This document shows positions 1-8,098 of a DNA stretch of 46,698 bases, in pieces. The stretch spans positions 1-46,698 of the forward strand of contig NZ_LLYA01000179.1 of NCBI RefSeq assembly GCF_001440415.1, written 5' to 3'. The notes beneath the pieces were generated by a model, which saw only the letters and a program-made list of their open reading frames with translations, was not told the DNA's origin and made no database searches. The DNA is from Bradyrhizobium retamae (GTDB lineage Bacteria > Pseudomonadota > Alphaproteobacteria > Rhizobiales > Xanthobacteraceae). Both the position numbers and the translations under genes were made by a program. Position 1 is the first letter of the stretch. The number at the start of each line of letters is the position of its first letter.

Positions 1-41
1 TCATGGCCGCCGACCCTCCGCCATGAAAAGATTCACAGCCT

Positions 42-133
42 CGTAGGGTGGGCAACGGCGCACTTGCGCCGCCCACCATCCCGCTTGCAACATTGGACAT
101 AGTGGGCACGCTTCGCTTGGCCCACATACGGCG
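42..133. repeat. GTAGGGTGGG-type imperfect palindromic repeat
   Basis: Two short inverted repeats occupy the non-coding left edge: a GTAGGGTGGGC arm facing GCCGCCCACC, and GTGGGC facing GCCCAC around 100-123. Related sequence recurs at 6740-6823 and 17605-17730. Nothing else is visible in positions 1-135. Confidence 0.55.
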
Positions 134-141
134 GCGTGCCT

Positions 142-708
142 ATGGATAGAGACCAATTCCTCACCGCCGCATTACAAAATCCCTTCAACGAGATCATCAC
201 CGAGGAATTGTCTCGGCTGTCGCTGCCGGACGCGTGGCTGGTCTCCGGCTGCCTCGTGCAGACGGTGTGGAACGTGCTGACTAAGCGCGCGGTCGATTAC
301 GGCATCAACGATTACGACGTGTTCTATTTCGATCCCGATACGTCCTGGGAAGCCGAAGATGCCGTCATCCGCACGCTGGCGCAGCGCTTTTCAAGCCGCG
401 GCATCGCGGTCGAGGCGCGCAACCAGGCGCGCGTGCACCTCTGGTACCCGGAGAAACACGGCCTGCCCTACCCGCAGTTGCGTTGCTCGACCGATGGCAT
501 CGATCGCTTTCTGACCAAGAATACCCAAATCGGAGTCCGGCGGACGCAGGATGGGTACGAGGTTTACGCACCGAATGGTTTTGATGACGTCGTGGCGATA
601 ATCGCGCGGCCCAACCCGGGACCAAATTTCTCTGCAGCCAATTACGCGGCAAAGGCGGCGCGATGGAAGGCGCTGTGGCCGGAGCTCACGGTGTTGCCGG
701 CGGAATGA
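142..708 (+). CDS. Nucleotidyltransferase-fold family protein (PF06042-like)
   Basis: The 188-residue product resembles the small nucleotidyltransferase-like family PF06042 (COG3575). It has an early LVSGCLVQTVWN segment and an acidic INDYDVFYFD strand, the place where this fold carries its metal-binding aspartates. The C-terminal half has the PNGFDDVVAIIARPN segment typical of the family. Substrate and role are unknown even for well-studied relatives. The ATG at 142 is preferred over an in-frame GTG at 136; neither has a clear Shine-Dalgarno sequence. It stands alone between two palindromic repeats, and the next gene is convergent. No signal peptide or membrane segment is seen, so it is probably cytoplasmic. 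Confidence 0.75.
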   Translation: MDRDQFLTAALQNPFNEIITEELSRLSLPDAWLVSGCLVQTVWNVLTKRAVDYGINDYDVFYFDPDTSWEAEDAVIRTLAQRFSSRGIAVEARNQARVHLWYPEKHGLPYPQLRCSTDGIDRFLTKNTQIGVRRTQDGYEVYAPNGFDDVVAIIARPNPGPNFSAANYAAKAARWKALWPELTVLPAE

Positions 709-722
709 AGTCGTAGCCGTCA

Positions 723-848
723 CCGTCGTCCCTGCGAACGCAAGGGACCCATAACCACCGATGTTTGTGATTACGAAGGCTGGGGCCACAGCGCGCACAT
801 CAATAGAGATTTGTGGTTATGGGTCCCCGCGTTCCGCGGGGACGACGG
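723..848. repeat. Long palindromic repeat between convergent genes
   Basis: The ends are inverted: the left arm reads GTCGTCCCTGCGAACGCAAG then GGACCCATAACCAC, and the right arm reads GTGGTTATGGGTCCCCGCG then GGGGACGAC. The central loop is about 45 bases. It sits between convergent genes and could end transcription from both sides. The GTCGTCCCTGCGAACGCAGG core recurs near 35640 and 36655. Confidence 0.7.
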
Positions 849-863
849 ATGTGTACGCGGCCG

Positions 864-1421
864 CTATCTCACCACGCCCGAGGTAAACCCCGCCTTCCTT
901 CGCGGCGGCTTGATGTCCTTCTTCAGGAAGCAGTGCGCTTCCTTGCCGGCATAGCCCGGCCGCGCGTAGGTCCAGGCGCGGCATTTGTTGTCGGCGGCGC
1001 AGGCTGCCTTGCAGGCATCATCGCCGTCGCCGTCCTTGAGGTCGAAATTCTTGTAATCGCCGCCGACGCGGTCGATTGAGGTTTCAACGCTGTCATTGCG
1101 GCGCTCGACCACGCCGGCGCCGCGCACGCCGGAAACGCAGCAATCGCCGCTCTTGACTCGAGGCGGCACGCTGCCCTTCAGCCAGCAGACCGCGCCCTTG
1201 ATCAAGCCGGTCGGATAATTGAAGCTCCAGGCGCGGCAGCGCCGATCGCGCTCGCAGATCAGCGCGCATTCCGCCGGATCGCCCGAGGTCACGGGAGCGC
1301 TGAGATAATCGCCGCCGGGACGGTCGAAATTGGCCTGCGCCAGCGCCGGGCGCGCGCATACGGCCGCCGCCAAGAAGGCGAGCGCCACCATACACGCCCT
1401 GAGCAGGCGACCTGTCTCCAT
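864..1421 (-). CDS. Exported PAN/Apple-domain protein
   Basis: The 185-residue protein begins with a signal peptide: basic METGRLLR, a hydrophobic stretch, then a likely cleavage after ARPALA around residue 28. Two tandem PAN/Apple-like modules follow. Each starts with a DRPGGDY or DRVGGDY segment, then a C-x3-C pair (CALIC; CKAAC), then CRAWSFNY or CRAWTYAR and a later Cys in CWLKG or CFLKK. PAN modules bind proteins or carbohydrates through disulfide-held loops, so a periplasmic or outer-surface binding role is inferred; the ligand is unknown. The open frame extends upstream to 1547, but those residues are not family-like and the signal peptide starts at this ATG. Confidence 0.75.
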   Translation of the reverse strand: METGRLLRACMVALAFLAAAVCARPALAQANFDRPGGDYLSAPVTSGDPAECALICERDRRCRAWSFNYPTGLIKGAVCWLKGSVPPRVKSGDCCVSGVRGAGVVERRNDSVETSIDRVGGDYKNFDLKDGDGDDACKAACAADNKCRAWTYARPGYAGKEAHCFLKKDIKPPRRKAGFTSGVVR

Positions 1422-1623
1422 CTGCGGTTGCTTTCGAATGCGCGCGTTGTCAGCGCGGGGTGACTTTCCTCGAAAAGCCGTCCCGCCCTCAGCCCATTGA
1501 TTCAGCATGATTTTTCCGAAAGACCGGCAGGCGGCCGTTCGGATCACGCTGGATCGGCTGTCATTTGAGCGCCATCAACCTGTACGGCGGATGAACGGCC
1601 CGAAGGCCAGGCAACCCGTTTAA

Positions 1624-2994
1624 TCAGAACGCGTATTCCTGATAGACCGGCTCCACGGAGCCACCCCAATCGCCGTTGAATTTATCCAGCATCTCTTCCG
1701 CTGGAGTGCGGCCCGCTTCGAGGATGCGCTCGAGCGGTTCGAGGTGGCGGCTCTCGTCGCGGCCGGAATGGTCGACGCGGTTGCGCCGCCGCAAGCCCGC
1801 ATGCGACAGCTTCAGGCATTCCTTAGCAATCTCGAACAGATAGCGGTCCTTGATCCTGGCCTTGAAGCCGAAGCGCGGGACGTCGTCGCGCAACGCCTGA
1901 CGCTCCGCGGCGGTCCAGTGGCTGACCAGATTCCAGGCCGCGTCGAGGCTGTCATTGTCGTACAACAGGCCGACCCAGAACGCCGGGAGCGCCGGCAGGC
2001 GGCCCCACGGCACGCCATCGGCGCCGCGCATTTCAAGATAACGCTTCAGGCGGACTTCCGGGAAGATCGTCGACAGATGATTGGCCCAATCTGATATCGT
2101 CGGGCGCTCGCCGGGCAACGAATTGTTGCGGCCCTCGAAGAAGGCGCGGAACGACGAGCCGGCGACATCGATATAGGTCTCGCCGCGCTTGACGAAGTAC
2201 ATGGGCACATCGAGCGCGTAGTCGACCCAGCGCTCGAATCCCATGCCGTCCTCGAATACCCACGGCAACATGCCGGCGCGCGCGTTATCCGTGTCGCGCC
2301 AGATCTCGGAGCGAAACGACAGGAAGCCGTTGGGCTTGCCCTCGGTGAACGGCGAATTGGCGAACAAAGCGGTCGCCACCGGCTGCAGCGCCAGCGACAC
2401 CCGCAGCTTCTTGACCATGTCGGCTTCCGAGGAGAAGTCGAGATTGGTCTGCACCGTACAGGTCCGGTACATCATGTCGATGCCGTACTGGCCGACCTTC
2501 GGCATGTAGTTGGTCATGATCTTGTAGCGGCCCTTGGGCATCACCGGGATCTGCGACCGCGACCAGGACGGCGTCATGCCAAGCCCGAGAAAGCCGATGC
2601 CCAACGGCGTCGCGATCTCGCGGACCTGCGCCAAGTGCGCCATCAGCTCGGACTGGGTCTGGTGCACGTTCTCAAGCGGGGCGCCCGACAATTCGAACTG
2701 TCCGCCCGGCTCTAGCGAGATCGCGCCGCCCCCGGTGACGTCATACAGCCCGATGATGTTGCCGTTCTCCATGATCGGCTCCCAGCCGAGCAAAAGCTGC
2801 ATGCCTTCGAGCAGCGCGCCGATGCCGCGCGCGCCGTCATACGGCACGGGCTGGCGGCCCTCCAGCGTGAACGGGGTCTTCTCATGCTCGGTGCCGATCC
2901 GGAACTCGGACGGCGGCTTGATGCCGGCCTCGAACCACGCGACGAGTTCGTCACGCGATTGCAGCGGCGTCATATCGATCTGGTCACGCGCCAT
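1624..2994 (-). CDS. gshA: Glutamate-cysteine ligase, class II/plant-type
   Basis: This 456-residue enzyme joins glutamate and cysteine using ATP, the first and rate-limiting step of glutathione synthesis in the cytoplasm. It matches the proteobacterial/plant-type family: FRIGTEHEKTPF near the N terminus, a glycine-rich GGGAISLEPGGQFELSG active-site segment, MYRTCTVQTNLDF, and a C-terminal WGGSVEPVYQEYAF. The length matches the family, and there is no plastid-type transit sequence. The open frame runs upstream to 3072, but the family start is the ATG at 2994. The neighbouring glutathione S-transferase uses the product of this pathway. A MarR regulator lies immediately upstream on the same strand, 96 bases away, so co-transcription is possible. 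Confidence 0.95.
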   Translation of the reverse strand: MARDQIDMTPLQSRDELVAWFEAGIKPPSEFRIGTEHEKTPFTLEGRQPVPYDGARGIGALLEGMQLLLGWEPIMENGNIIGLYDVTGGGAISLEPGGQFELSGAPLENVHQTQSELMAHLAQVREIATPLGIGFLGLGMTPSWSRSQIPVMPKGRYKIMTNYMPKVGQYGIDMMYRTCTVQTNLDFSSEADMVKKLRVSLALQPVATALFANSPFTEGKPNGFLSFRSEIWRDTDNARAGMLPWVFEDGMGFERWVDYALDVPMYFVKRGETYIDVAGSSFRAFFEGRNNSLPGERPTISDWANHLSTIFPEVRLKRYLEMRGADGVPWGRLPALPAFWVGLLYDNDSLDAAWNLVSHWTAAERQALRDDVPRFGFKARIKDRYLFEIAKECLKLSHAGLRRRNRVDHSGRDESRHLEPLERILEAGRTPAEEMLDKFNGDWGGSVEPVYQEYAF

Positions 2995-3090
2995 GAAAAA
3001 ATCCGGATATCTGGCGATTCGACCGAACGCGCCGTGTGGCTGAAGGGGTGCGGACGGCGGCGTCCGCACCAACGAAACGTATCAAAGATG

Positions 3091-3579
3091 TCATCGCGCC
3101 GGCACGCCGTCGCGGGCAGCGGCCGCCTTGACGTCGGAGCACGAGCAGCCCAGCCGGTCGAGCAGACCGCAAAGCTTCGTGGCGTCGGCATCTGATAATT
3201 TGGAGCCGACGTGCTTTTCGATCGCCGCCGAATAGGCGCCCCACATCTTCTTCTGCAACTCGCGCCCGGCTTCGGTGATCTCTACGAACTGGCCGCGCTT
3301 GTCGATCTTGCATTCGCGCCGCGCCGCCAGGCCCTCGTCCACCAGGCGGTCAATCAGCCGCGAGGTGGAGTATTGCGGGATCAGCATCTGCTTTTCCAGC
3401 TCTACCGGGCGCATCTCACCGGACGGGGCACGCGACAGTTCCAATAGCGCATCGTACCAGGCCAGCGGCGGAAAGCCCGCTTTCTTCAAATCCTGTTCGA
3501 CGGCATCGAGCACCCGGCTCTGCACCCGCATCAGGCGGATCCAGGCGGCGGTCGCCTCGGTCGATGGTTTGCGTTTCAT
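3091..3579 (-). CDS. MarR-family transcriptional regulator
   Basis: The 162-residue protein has the MarR winged-helix layout: an N-terminal dimerisation helix (AAWIRLMRVQSRVLDAVEQD), recognition-helix region MLIPQYSTSRLIDRLVDEGL, wing RRECKIDKRGQFVEITEAG, and C-terminal dimerisation helices. A CSCSD motif near the C terminus has closely spaced cysteines that might sense oxidants; that is inference. It is divergent from the glutathione S-transferase gene, with a perfect inverted repeat halfway between the two start codons, so it most likely represses both itself and that gene. The ATG at 3579 is preferred to an in-frame TTG at 3600; neither has a strong ribosome binding site. Confidence 0.9.
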   Translation of the reverse strand: MKRKPSTEATAAWIRLMRVQSRVLDAVEQDLKKAGFPPLAWYDALLELSRAPSGEMRPVELEKQMLIPQYSTSRLIDRLVDEGLAARRECKIDKRGQFVEITEAGRELQKKMWGAYSAAIEKHVGSKLSDADATKLCGLLDRLGCSCSDVKAAAARDGVPAR

Positions 3580-3615
3580 GGTCCGGTCCGTATCTGTCAA
3601 GGATCAGTGTACCGC

Positions 3616-3665
3616 ACTAAATGCATCTGCATCAATCTTGACTATTCCATGCAGATGCATTTAGT
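3616..3665. promoter_or_regulatory. Divergent MarR operator, perfect 17-bp inverted repeat
   Basis: The left arm ACTAAATGCATCTGCAT (3616-3632) is exactly complementary to the right arm ATGCAGATGCATTTAGT (3649-3665) across a 16-bp spacer. Each arm contains its own near-palindrome (ATGCATCTGCAT), suggesting one MarR dimer per arm. The outer edges lie the same distance, 37 bp, from the MarR ATG and the glutathione S-transferase ATG. A TTGACT that could be a -35 box for the plus-strand promoter lies in the spacer. Confidence 0.8.
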
Positions 3666-3701
3666 CATCCCGCCAATAATATCGAGGGAAGGAAAAAGCC
3701 A

Positions 3702-4316
3702 ATGAAACTGTACTATTCCCCGGGCGCCTGTTCGCTGTCCCCCCATATCGCGCTTCTCGAGGCCGGTCTGCCCTACGATCTGGTGAAGGTCGACCTGCGC
3801 GCCAAGAAGCTTGAGAATGGTGACGACTTTTTGAAGGTCAACCCGAAGGGCCAGGTGCCGGTGCTGGCGCTTGATTCGGGCGAACTGGTCACCGAGGGGC
3901 CGGTCATCGTCCAGATGATCGCCGACAGGGCGGGCAAGAATCTGGTGCCGCCCCGCGATTCGGACGAGCGCTACAAGCTGCTGGAATGGCTGAACTACAT
4001 CACGACCGAGCTGCACAAGAATCTCGGACCGATGTTCTCGCCGGCGCTGGCCGACGACGCCAAGGCGTTTTTCAAGGATCGCGCCATGGGCAAGTTCAAA
4101 TACCTTGAAACGGCGCTGGCCGGGCGCGACTACCTGATGGGCAAGCAATTCACCGTGGCCGACGGCTATCTGTTCACCATGCTGATGTGGGCGACCGACC
4201 GCTTGAAGTTCGATCTCTCCGATATGCCGAACCTTCTTGCCTACAAGGCCCGCGTCGCTGCGCGCCCGACGGTGCAGGAGGCGATGACCAAGGAAGGGCT
4301 GCTGAAGGCGGCGTGA
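3702..4316 (+). CDS. gstA: Glutathione S-transferase, beta-class-like
   Basis: The 204-residue protein starts MKLYYSPGACSLSPHIALLE, the thioredoxin-fold N-terminal domain of bacterial beta-class enzymes, with the characteristic Cys10. The cis-proline region KVNPKGQVPVL and the glutathione-contacting LVTEGPVIVQMI follow, then an all-helical C-terminal domain with FTVADGYLFTML. It should conjugate glutathione to electrophiles in the cytoplasm; the natural substrate is unknown. A purine-rich GGGAAGGA ribosome binding site precedes the ATG. The divergent MarR gene and shared operator suggest induction by a small aromatic or electrophilic ligand. A strong terminator follows the stop. Confidence 0.93.
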   Translation: MKLYYSPGACSLSPHIALLEAGLPYDLVKVDLRAKKLENGDDFLKVNPKGQVPVLALDSGELVTEGPVIVQMIADRAGKNLVPPRDSDERYKLLEWLNYITTELHKNLGPMFSPALADDAKAFFKDRAMGKFKYLETALAGRDYLMGKQFTVADGYLFTMLMWATDRLKFDLSDMPNLLAYKARVAARPTVQEAMTKEGLLKAA

Positions 4317-4338
4317 ACGTTCGACAGAGACAAGAGAC

Positions 4339-4368
4339 AAGGGCCGGATCGACGATCCGGCCCTTTTT
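4339..4368 (+). terminator. Rho-independent terminator after gstA
   Basis: A 12-bp perfect stem (AAGGGCCGGATC, loop GAC, GATCCGGCCCTT) runs directly into a T tract, 22 bases after the gstA stop. Confidence 0.9.
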
Positions 4369-4371
4369 GTT

Positions 4372-4460
4372 TTCGTCATTCCGGGGCGATGAAGCATCGA
4401 ACTACGATGCGCAATTGCGCACCTGAGGTCTGGTCCTTCGGACCATCCCGGAATGACGAA
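4372..4460. repeat. Palindromic repeat, TTCGTCATTCCGGG arms
   Basis: TTCGTCATTCCGGG at the left is matched by CCCGGAATGACGAA at the right, with an inner TGGTCCTTCGGACCA hairpin near 4431-4445. It lies between convergent gstA and fadJ and may serve as a terminator for the minus-strand operon. Confidence 0.7.
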
Positions 4461-4468
4461 GGAGAGCG

Positions 4469-6682
4469 TTACGCCGCCTGCTTCTTCGGCGGGAAGCGGC
4501 CGTAGAAGGTCTCGCCGCTCGCCGCCATGTCTTCGAGGAGCTTCGGCGGGGTGAAGCGGGAGCCGTACTTGGCTTCCAGCTTGTGACAGAGCTCGACAAA
4601 CTTCCGCGTGCCCATGAAATCGATATAGGACAGCGTGCCGCCGGTGAACGGCGCGAAGCCGAAGCCCAAGATCGAGCCGACATCGGCCTCGCGCGGGTCG
4701 GTGATGACGTGGTCCTCCACCGTGCGCGCGGCCTCCACCGCCTGCACCACCAGGAAGCGCTGCTTCAATTCCTCGATATCAATCGTATCGGGGTCGAGCT
4801 GCTTGGGCTGCAGCGCGGAAAGTCCGGGCCACAGGCTCTTCTGACCCTTGCCCTTCTCGGGGTAATCGTAAAAGCCCTTGGCATTCTTGCGCCCCAGGCG
4901 GCCCTGCTTCTCGACCAGTTCCACCATCAGCTTCTTCTGGTCGGGGTTGATGGCGTTGGGGCCGAGATCAGCTTCGGTCGCCTTGATGACCTTCAGCCCG
5001 AGGTCGAGGGCGACTTCATCCGACAGCGACAGCGGACCGACCGGCATGCCGGCCATCTTGGCGCAGTTCTCGATCATCGCCGGCGGCACGCCTTCGAGGA
5101 ACATCTCGTTGCCTTCGGCGATGTAACGGCCGACGCAACGGTTGGCGTAGAAGCCGCGGGAATCATTTACGACGATCGGCGTCTTGCCGATCACCCGCAC
5201 ATAGTCGAGCGCGGCGGCGAGCGCGACATCGCCGGTGTTCTTGCCGAGAATGATCTCGACCAGCATCATCTTCTCTACCGGCGAGAAGAAATGGATGCCG
5301 ATGAACTTGCCCTGATCCTTGAAGCTTTCGGCCAGCGAAGTGATCGGCAGCGTCGAGGTGTTGGACGCGAAGATCGCATCCCCCTTCAGGTATTGCTGCG
5401 CCTTGGCGAAGGTTTCCGCCTTGACCTTGCGGTCCTCGAACACCGCCTCGATGACGAGGTCGCAATCCCCTAGCGCGGCGTAGTCCGCTGATGGCGTGAT
5501 GCGCGCCAGCAGCGCGTCACGGTCGCCTGCTTTGGCGCGGCCCTTGGCGATCTGCTCGTCGATCACCCTCTGCGCATGGGCCTTGCCCTTGTCGGCGCTT
5601 TCCTGGTCGCGGTCGATCAGGACGACGTCGAGGCCGGCGCGGGCCGAGACGTAGCCGACGCTGGCGCCCATGAAGCCGGCGCCGATCACGGCGATCTTCT
5701 TCACCTTGGTCGGCGGCACGTTCGCAGGCCGCCGCGCGCCCTTGTTCAGTTCCTGCATCGACAGGAATAGGCTGCGGATCATCGCTGCGGCTTCCTTGGA
5801 GCGCAGCACTTGTGTGAAGTAGCGCGACTCGACGCGGAGCGCGGCGTCGATCGGCAACTGCAGACCCTCATAGACGCAGCTCATGATGGCGCGCGCCGCC
5901 GGATAATTGTCGTAGGTCTCGCGGCGGTAGATCGCATTCCCCGCCGGAAACATCATCATCCCGGCCTTGGAGAACACCGGTCCGCCCGGCAGCTTGAAGC
6001 CCTTCTCGTCCCAGGGCGCGACCGCCTTGCCGCCGCCCTTGATCCAGTCCTTCGCCGCCTTGATCAGGTCGGCTGCCGGCACGATGGCGTGGATCAGGTT
6101 CAGCGACTTGGCCTTCTCCACGGTGACCGGGTCGCCCTTGAGCAGGATCGTCATCGCATCCTGCGGTGGCACCAGGCGCGGCACGCGCTGGGTGCCGCCG
6201 GCACCAGGGAACAGACCGACCTTCACCTCGGGCAGGCCGAGCCGGGTCTTGGGATTTTCAGCCGCAACGCGGTAGTGGCAGGACAGCGTCACCTCAAAAC
6301 CGCCGCCGAGCGCCAAGCCGTTGATCGCGGCCGCCCACGGCTTGCCGCAGGTTTCGATGCCGCGCAGCACCAGCGAGAAGCGCCGGCTCTGGTCGAACAG
6401 CATCTGGTTGGCGGCAACCTCGCCCTTTTCCTTGAAGACTTTCGCGTATTCCTTGTTCATGCCCTCGAGCATGGAAAGATCGGCACCGGCGCAGAACGCT
6501 TCCTTGGCGGAGGTGATGACGACGCCCTTTACCGCGGCGTCCGCCGTGGTCTGTTTCAGGATCTCCTCGAGTTCGGTGGTCGAGGTTTCATCGAGCACGT
6601 TCATCGAACGTCCGGGGATATCCCAGGTGACGAGCGCAATGCCGTCGGCGTCGGTGTCTAGTTTGAAATTCTTGAAGGCCAT
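4469..6682 (-). CDS. fadJ: Fatty oxidation multifunctional protein (enoyl-CoA hydratase / 3-hydroxyacyl-CoA dehydrogenase)
   Basis: The 737-residue fusion enzyme hydrates trans-2-enoyl-CoA and then oxidises the 3-hydroxyacyl-CoA with NAD+, the two middle steps of beta-oxidation. The N-terminal third is a crotonase domain with the oxyanion-hole region AFCAGADLSML and the GLALGGGFEVTLSCHYRVA signature. The NAD-binding Rossmann motif VIGAGFMGASVG lies near residues 328-335, followed by the dehydrogenase segment IGIHFFSPVEKMMLVEII and two C-terminal 3HCDH domains. The chosen ATG has a GAGGGAGC ribosome binding site; the open frame upstream to 6772 includes repeat-derived sequence. It is the last gene of the fadE-thiolase-fadJ operon. 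A 145-base gap holding a palindrome separates it from the thiolase gene. Confidence 0.95.
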   Translation of the reverse strand: MAFKNFKLDTDADGIALVTWDIPGRSMNVLDETSTTELEEILKQTTADAAVKGVVITSAKEAFCAGADLSMLEGMNKEYAKVFKEKGEVAANQMLFDQSRRFSLVLRGIETCGKPWAAAINGLALGGGFEVTLSCHYRVAAENPKTRLGLPEVKVGLFPGAGGTQRVPRLVPPQDAMTILLKGDPVTVEKAKSLNLIHAIVPAADLIKAAKDWIKGGGKAVAPWDEKGFKLPGGPVFSKAGMMMFPAGNAIYRRETYDNYPAARAIMSCVYEGLQLPIDAALRVESRYFTQVLRSKEAAAMIRSLFLSMQELNKGARRPANVPPTKVKKIAVIGAGFMGASVGYVSARAGLDVVLIDRDQESADKGKAHAQRVIDEQIAKGRAKAGDRDALLARITPSADYAALGDCDLVIEAVFEDRKVKAETFAKAQQYLKGDAIFASNTSTLPITSLAESFKDQGKFIGIHFFSPVEKMMLVEIILGKNTGDVALAAALDYVRVIGKTPIVVNDSRGFYANRCVGRYIAEGNEMFLEGVPPAMIENCAKMAGMPVGPLSLSDEVALDLGLKVIKATEADLGPNAINPDQKKLMVELVEKQGRLGRKNAKGFYDYPEKGKGQKSLWPGLSALQPKQLDPDTIDIEELKQRFLVVQAVEAARTVEDHVITDPREADVGSILGFGFAPFTGGTLSYIDFMGTRKFVELCHKLEAKYGSRFTPPKLLEDMAASGETFYGRFPPKKQAA

Positions 6683-6739
6683 GTAGTTGCTCCCTCGGTG
6701 CCGGCAGCCGATATCAGGCGCGGCGGTTGACTTGGATTT

Positions 6740-6823
6740 CGTAGGGTGGGTTAGCGAAGCGTAACCCACCACTTCTCTCGCCGTGGCACGGGTGGGTTAC
6801 GCCTTCGGCTAACCCACCCTACG
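6740..6823. repeat. GTAGGGTGGGTTA palindrome inside the beta-oxidation operon
   Basis: CGTAGGGTGGGTTAGC at the left is complementary to GCTAACCCACCCTACG at the right. Nested inner copies (GCGTAACCCACC and GGTGGGTTACGC) could form a long two-part hairpin. It lies between the thiolase stop and the fadJ start, so it would be transcribed as part of the operon mRNA. Confidence 0.85.
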
Positions 6824-6827
6824 GCAG

Positions 6828-8036
6828 CTAGACTCTTTCGATGATCGTAGCTGTCCCCATGCCGCCGCCGATGCACAACGTCACCAGCGCGGTCGATTTG
6901 TTGGTGCGCTCCAACTCGTCGAGTACGGTGCCGAGGATCATGGCGCCCGTTGCCCCTAGCGGATGACCGAGCGCGATCGCACCGCCATTGACGTTGATCT
7001 TCGAATTGTCAATCTCGAACGCCTGCATGTAACGCAGCACGACGGAAGCAAAGGCCTCGTTGAGTTCGAACAGGTCGATGTCCGACTTCTTCATGCCGGA
7101 ACGCTCGAACAGCTTTTCGGTGACATCGACCGGACCGGTCAGCATCATTGCGGGCTCCGAGCCGATATTGGCGAAGGCACGGATTTTTGCGCGCGGCTTC
7201 AGGCCGTGCTTGGCGCCTGCTTCCTTGCTGCCGAGCAGCACCGCGCCGGCGCCATCGACGATGCCGGAAGAATTGCCGGCATGGTGGACGTAATTGACGC
7301 GCTCGATTTCGGGGTGCGACTGGATCGCGACCGCATCGAAGCCACCCATCTGCCCGACGACGGTGAACGACGGCTGCAGTTGCGCCAGCGACTGCATGGT
7401 CGTGGTCGGGCGCATGTGCTCATCCTTGGCGAGGATGGTGAGGCCGTTGACGTCCTTCACCGGAACCACGGACTTGTTGAAGCGACCCTCGTCCCAGGCC
7501 TTGGCGGCGCGCTGCTGGCTCTGCACGGCATAGGCGTCGACGTCGTCGCGCGAAAAACCGTATTTGGTGGCGATCAGATCGGCCGAGACGCCCTGCGGCA
7601 TGAAATAGGACGGCACCGCCATCGACGGGTCCATCGGCCAGGCGCCGCCGGACGCGCCGATGCCGACACGGCTCATCGATTCGGCGCCCCCGCCGATCAC
7701 GAGTTCATGCTGGCCGGCCATGATCTGGGCGGCGGCAAAATTCACGGCGTCGAGGCCGGAGGCGCAGAACCGGCTGATCTGCACGCCGGGGACACTTTCG
7801 CCGAGGCCCGCCTTCAGCGCCGCGAAGCGAGCGATGTCGCTGCCGGCTTCGCCGACCGGATCGACCACGCCGAGGATGACGTCGTCAATAACGTCTTCAG
7901 CGAGGTTGTTGCGTTCCTTCAGCGCCTGCAGCGGCACCGTGGCGAGCGCCAGCGCCGTGACCTCGTGGAGCGCGCCATCGGGCTTGCCGCGGCCGCGCGG
8001 GGTGCGAACGTGATCGTAGATATATGCCTCAGGCAT
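6828..8036 (-). CDS. Acetyl-CoA C-acyltransferase (thiolase)
   Basis: The 402-residue thiolase cleaves 3-ketoacyl-CoA with CoA to give acetyl-CoA and a shortened acyl-CoA. The nucleophilic cysteine is Cys91 in RFCASGLDAVNFAA. The conserved NEAFA segment, the catalytic-histidine motif GGAIALGHPLGATGA, and the C-terminal second cysteine in LCIGGGMGTA are all present. The length is normal for the thiolase family. The start has an AGGAGG ribosome binding site five bases from the ATG. It follows the acyl-CoA dehydrogenase by 62 bases on the same strand and precedes fadJ, so degradation of fatty acyl-CoA is its likely role (FadA/FadI type) rather than polyhydroxybutyrate synthesis. Confidence 0.93.
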   Translation of the reverse strand: MPEAYIYDHVRTPRGRGKPDGALHEVTALALATVPLQALKERNNLAEDVIDDVILGVVDPVGEAGSDIARFAALKAGLGESVPGVQISRFCASGLDAVNFAAAQIMAGQHELVIGGGAESMSRVGIGASGGAWPMDPSMAVPSYFMPQGVSADLIATKYGFSRDDVDAYAVQSQQRAAKAWDEGRFNKSVVPVKDVNGLTILAKDEHMRPTTTMQSLAQLQPSFTVVGQMGGFDAVAIQSHPEIERVNYVHHAGNSSGIVDGAGAVLLGSKEAGAKHGLKPRAKIRAFANIGSEPAMMLTGPVDVTEKLFERSGMKKSDIDLFELNEAFASVVLRYMQAFEIDNSKINVNGGAIALGHPLGATGAMILGTVLDELERTNKSTALVTLCIGGGMGTATIIERV

Positions 8037-8098
8037 GACGCCCTCCTGGTATGAGGATCATAATATTATAGGCAGATCGAACGGGAAACGGCGAAAAA

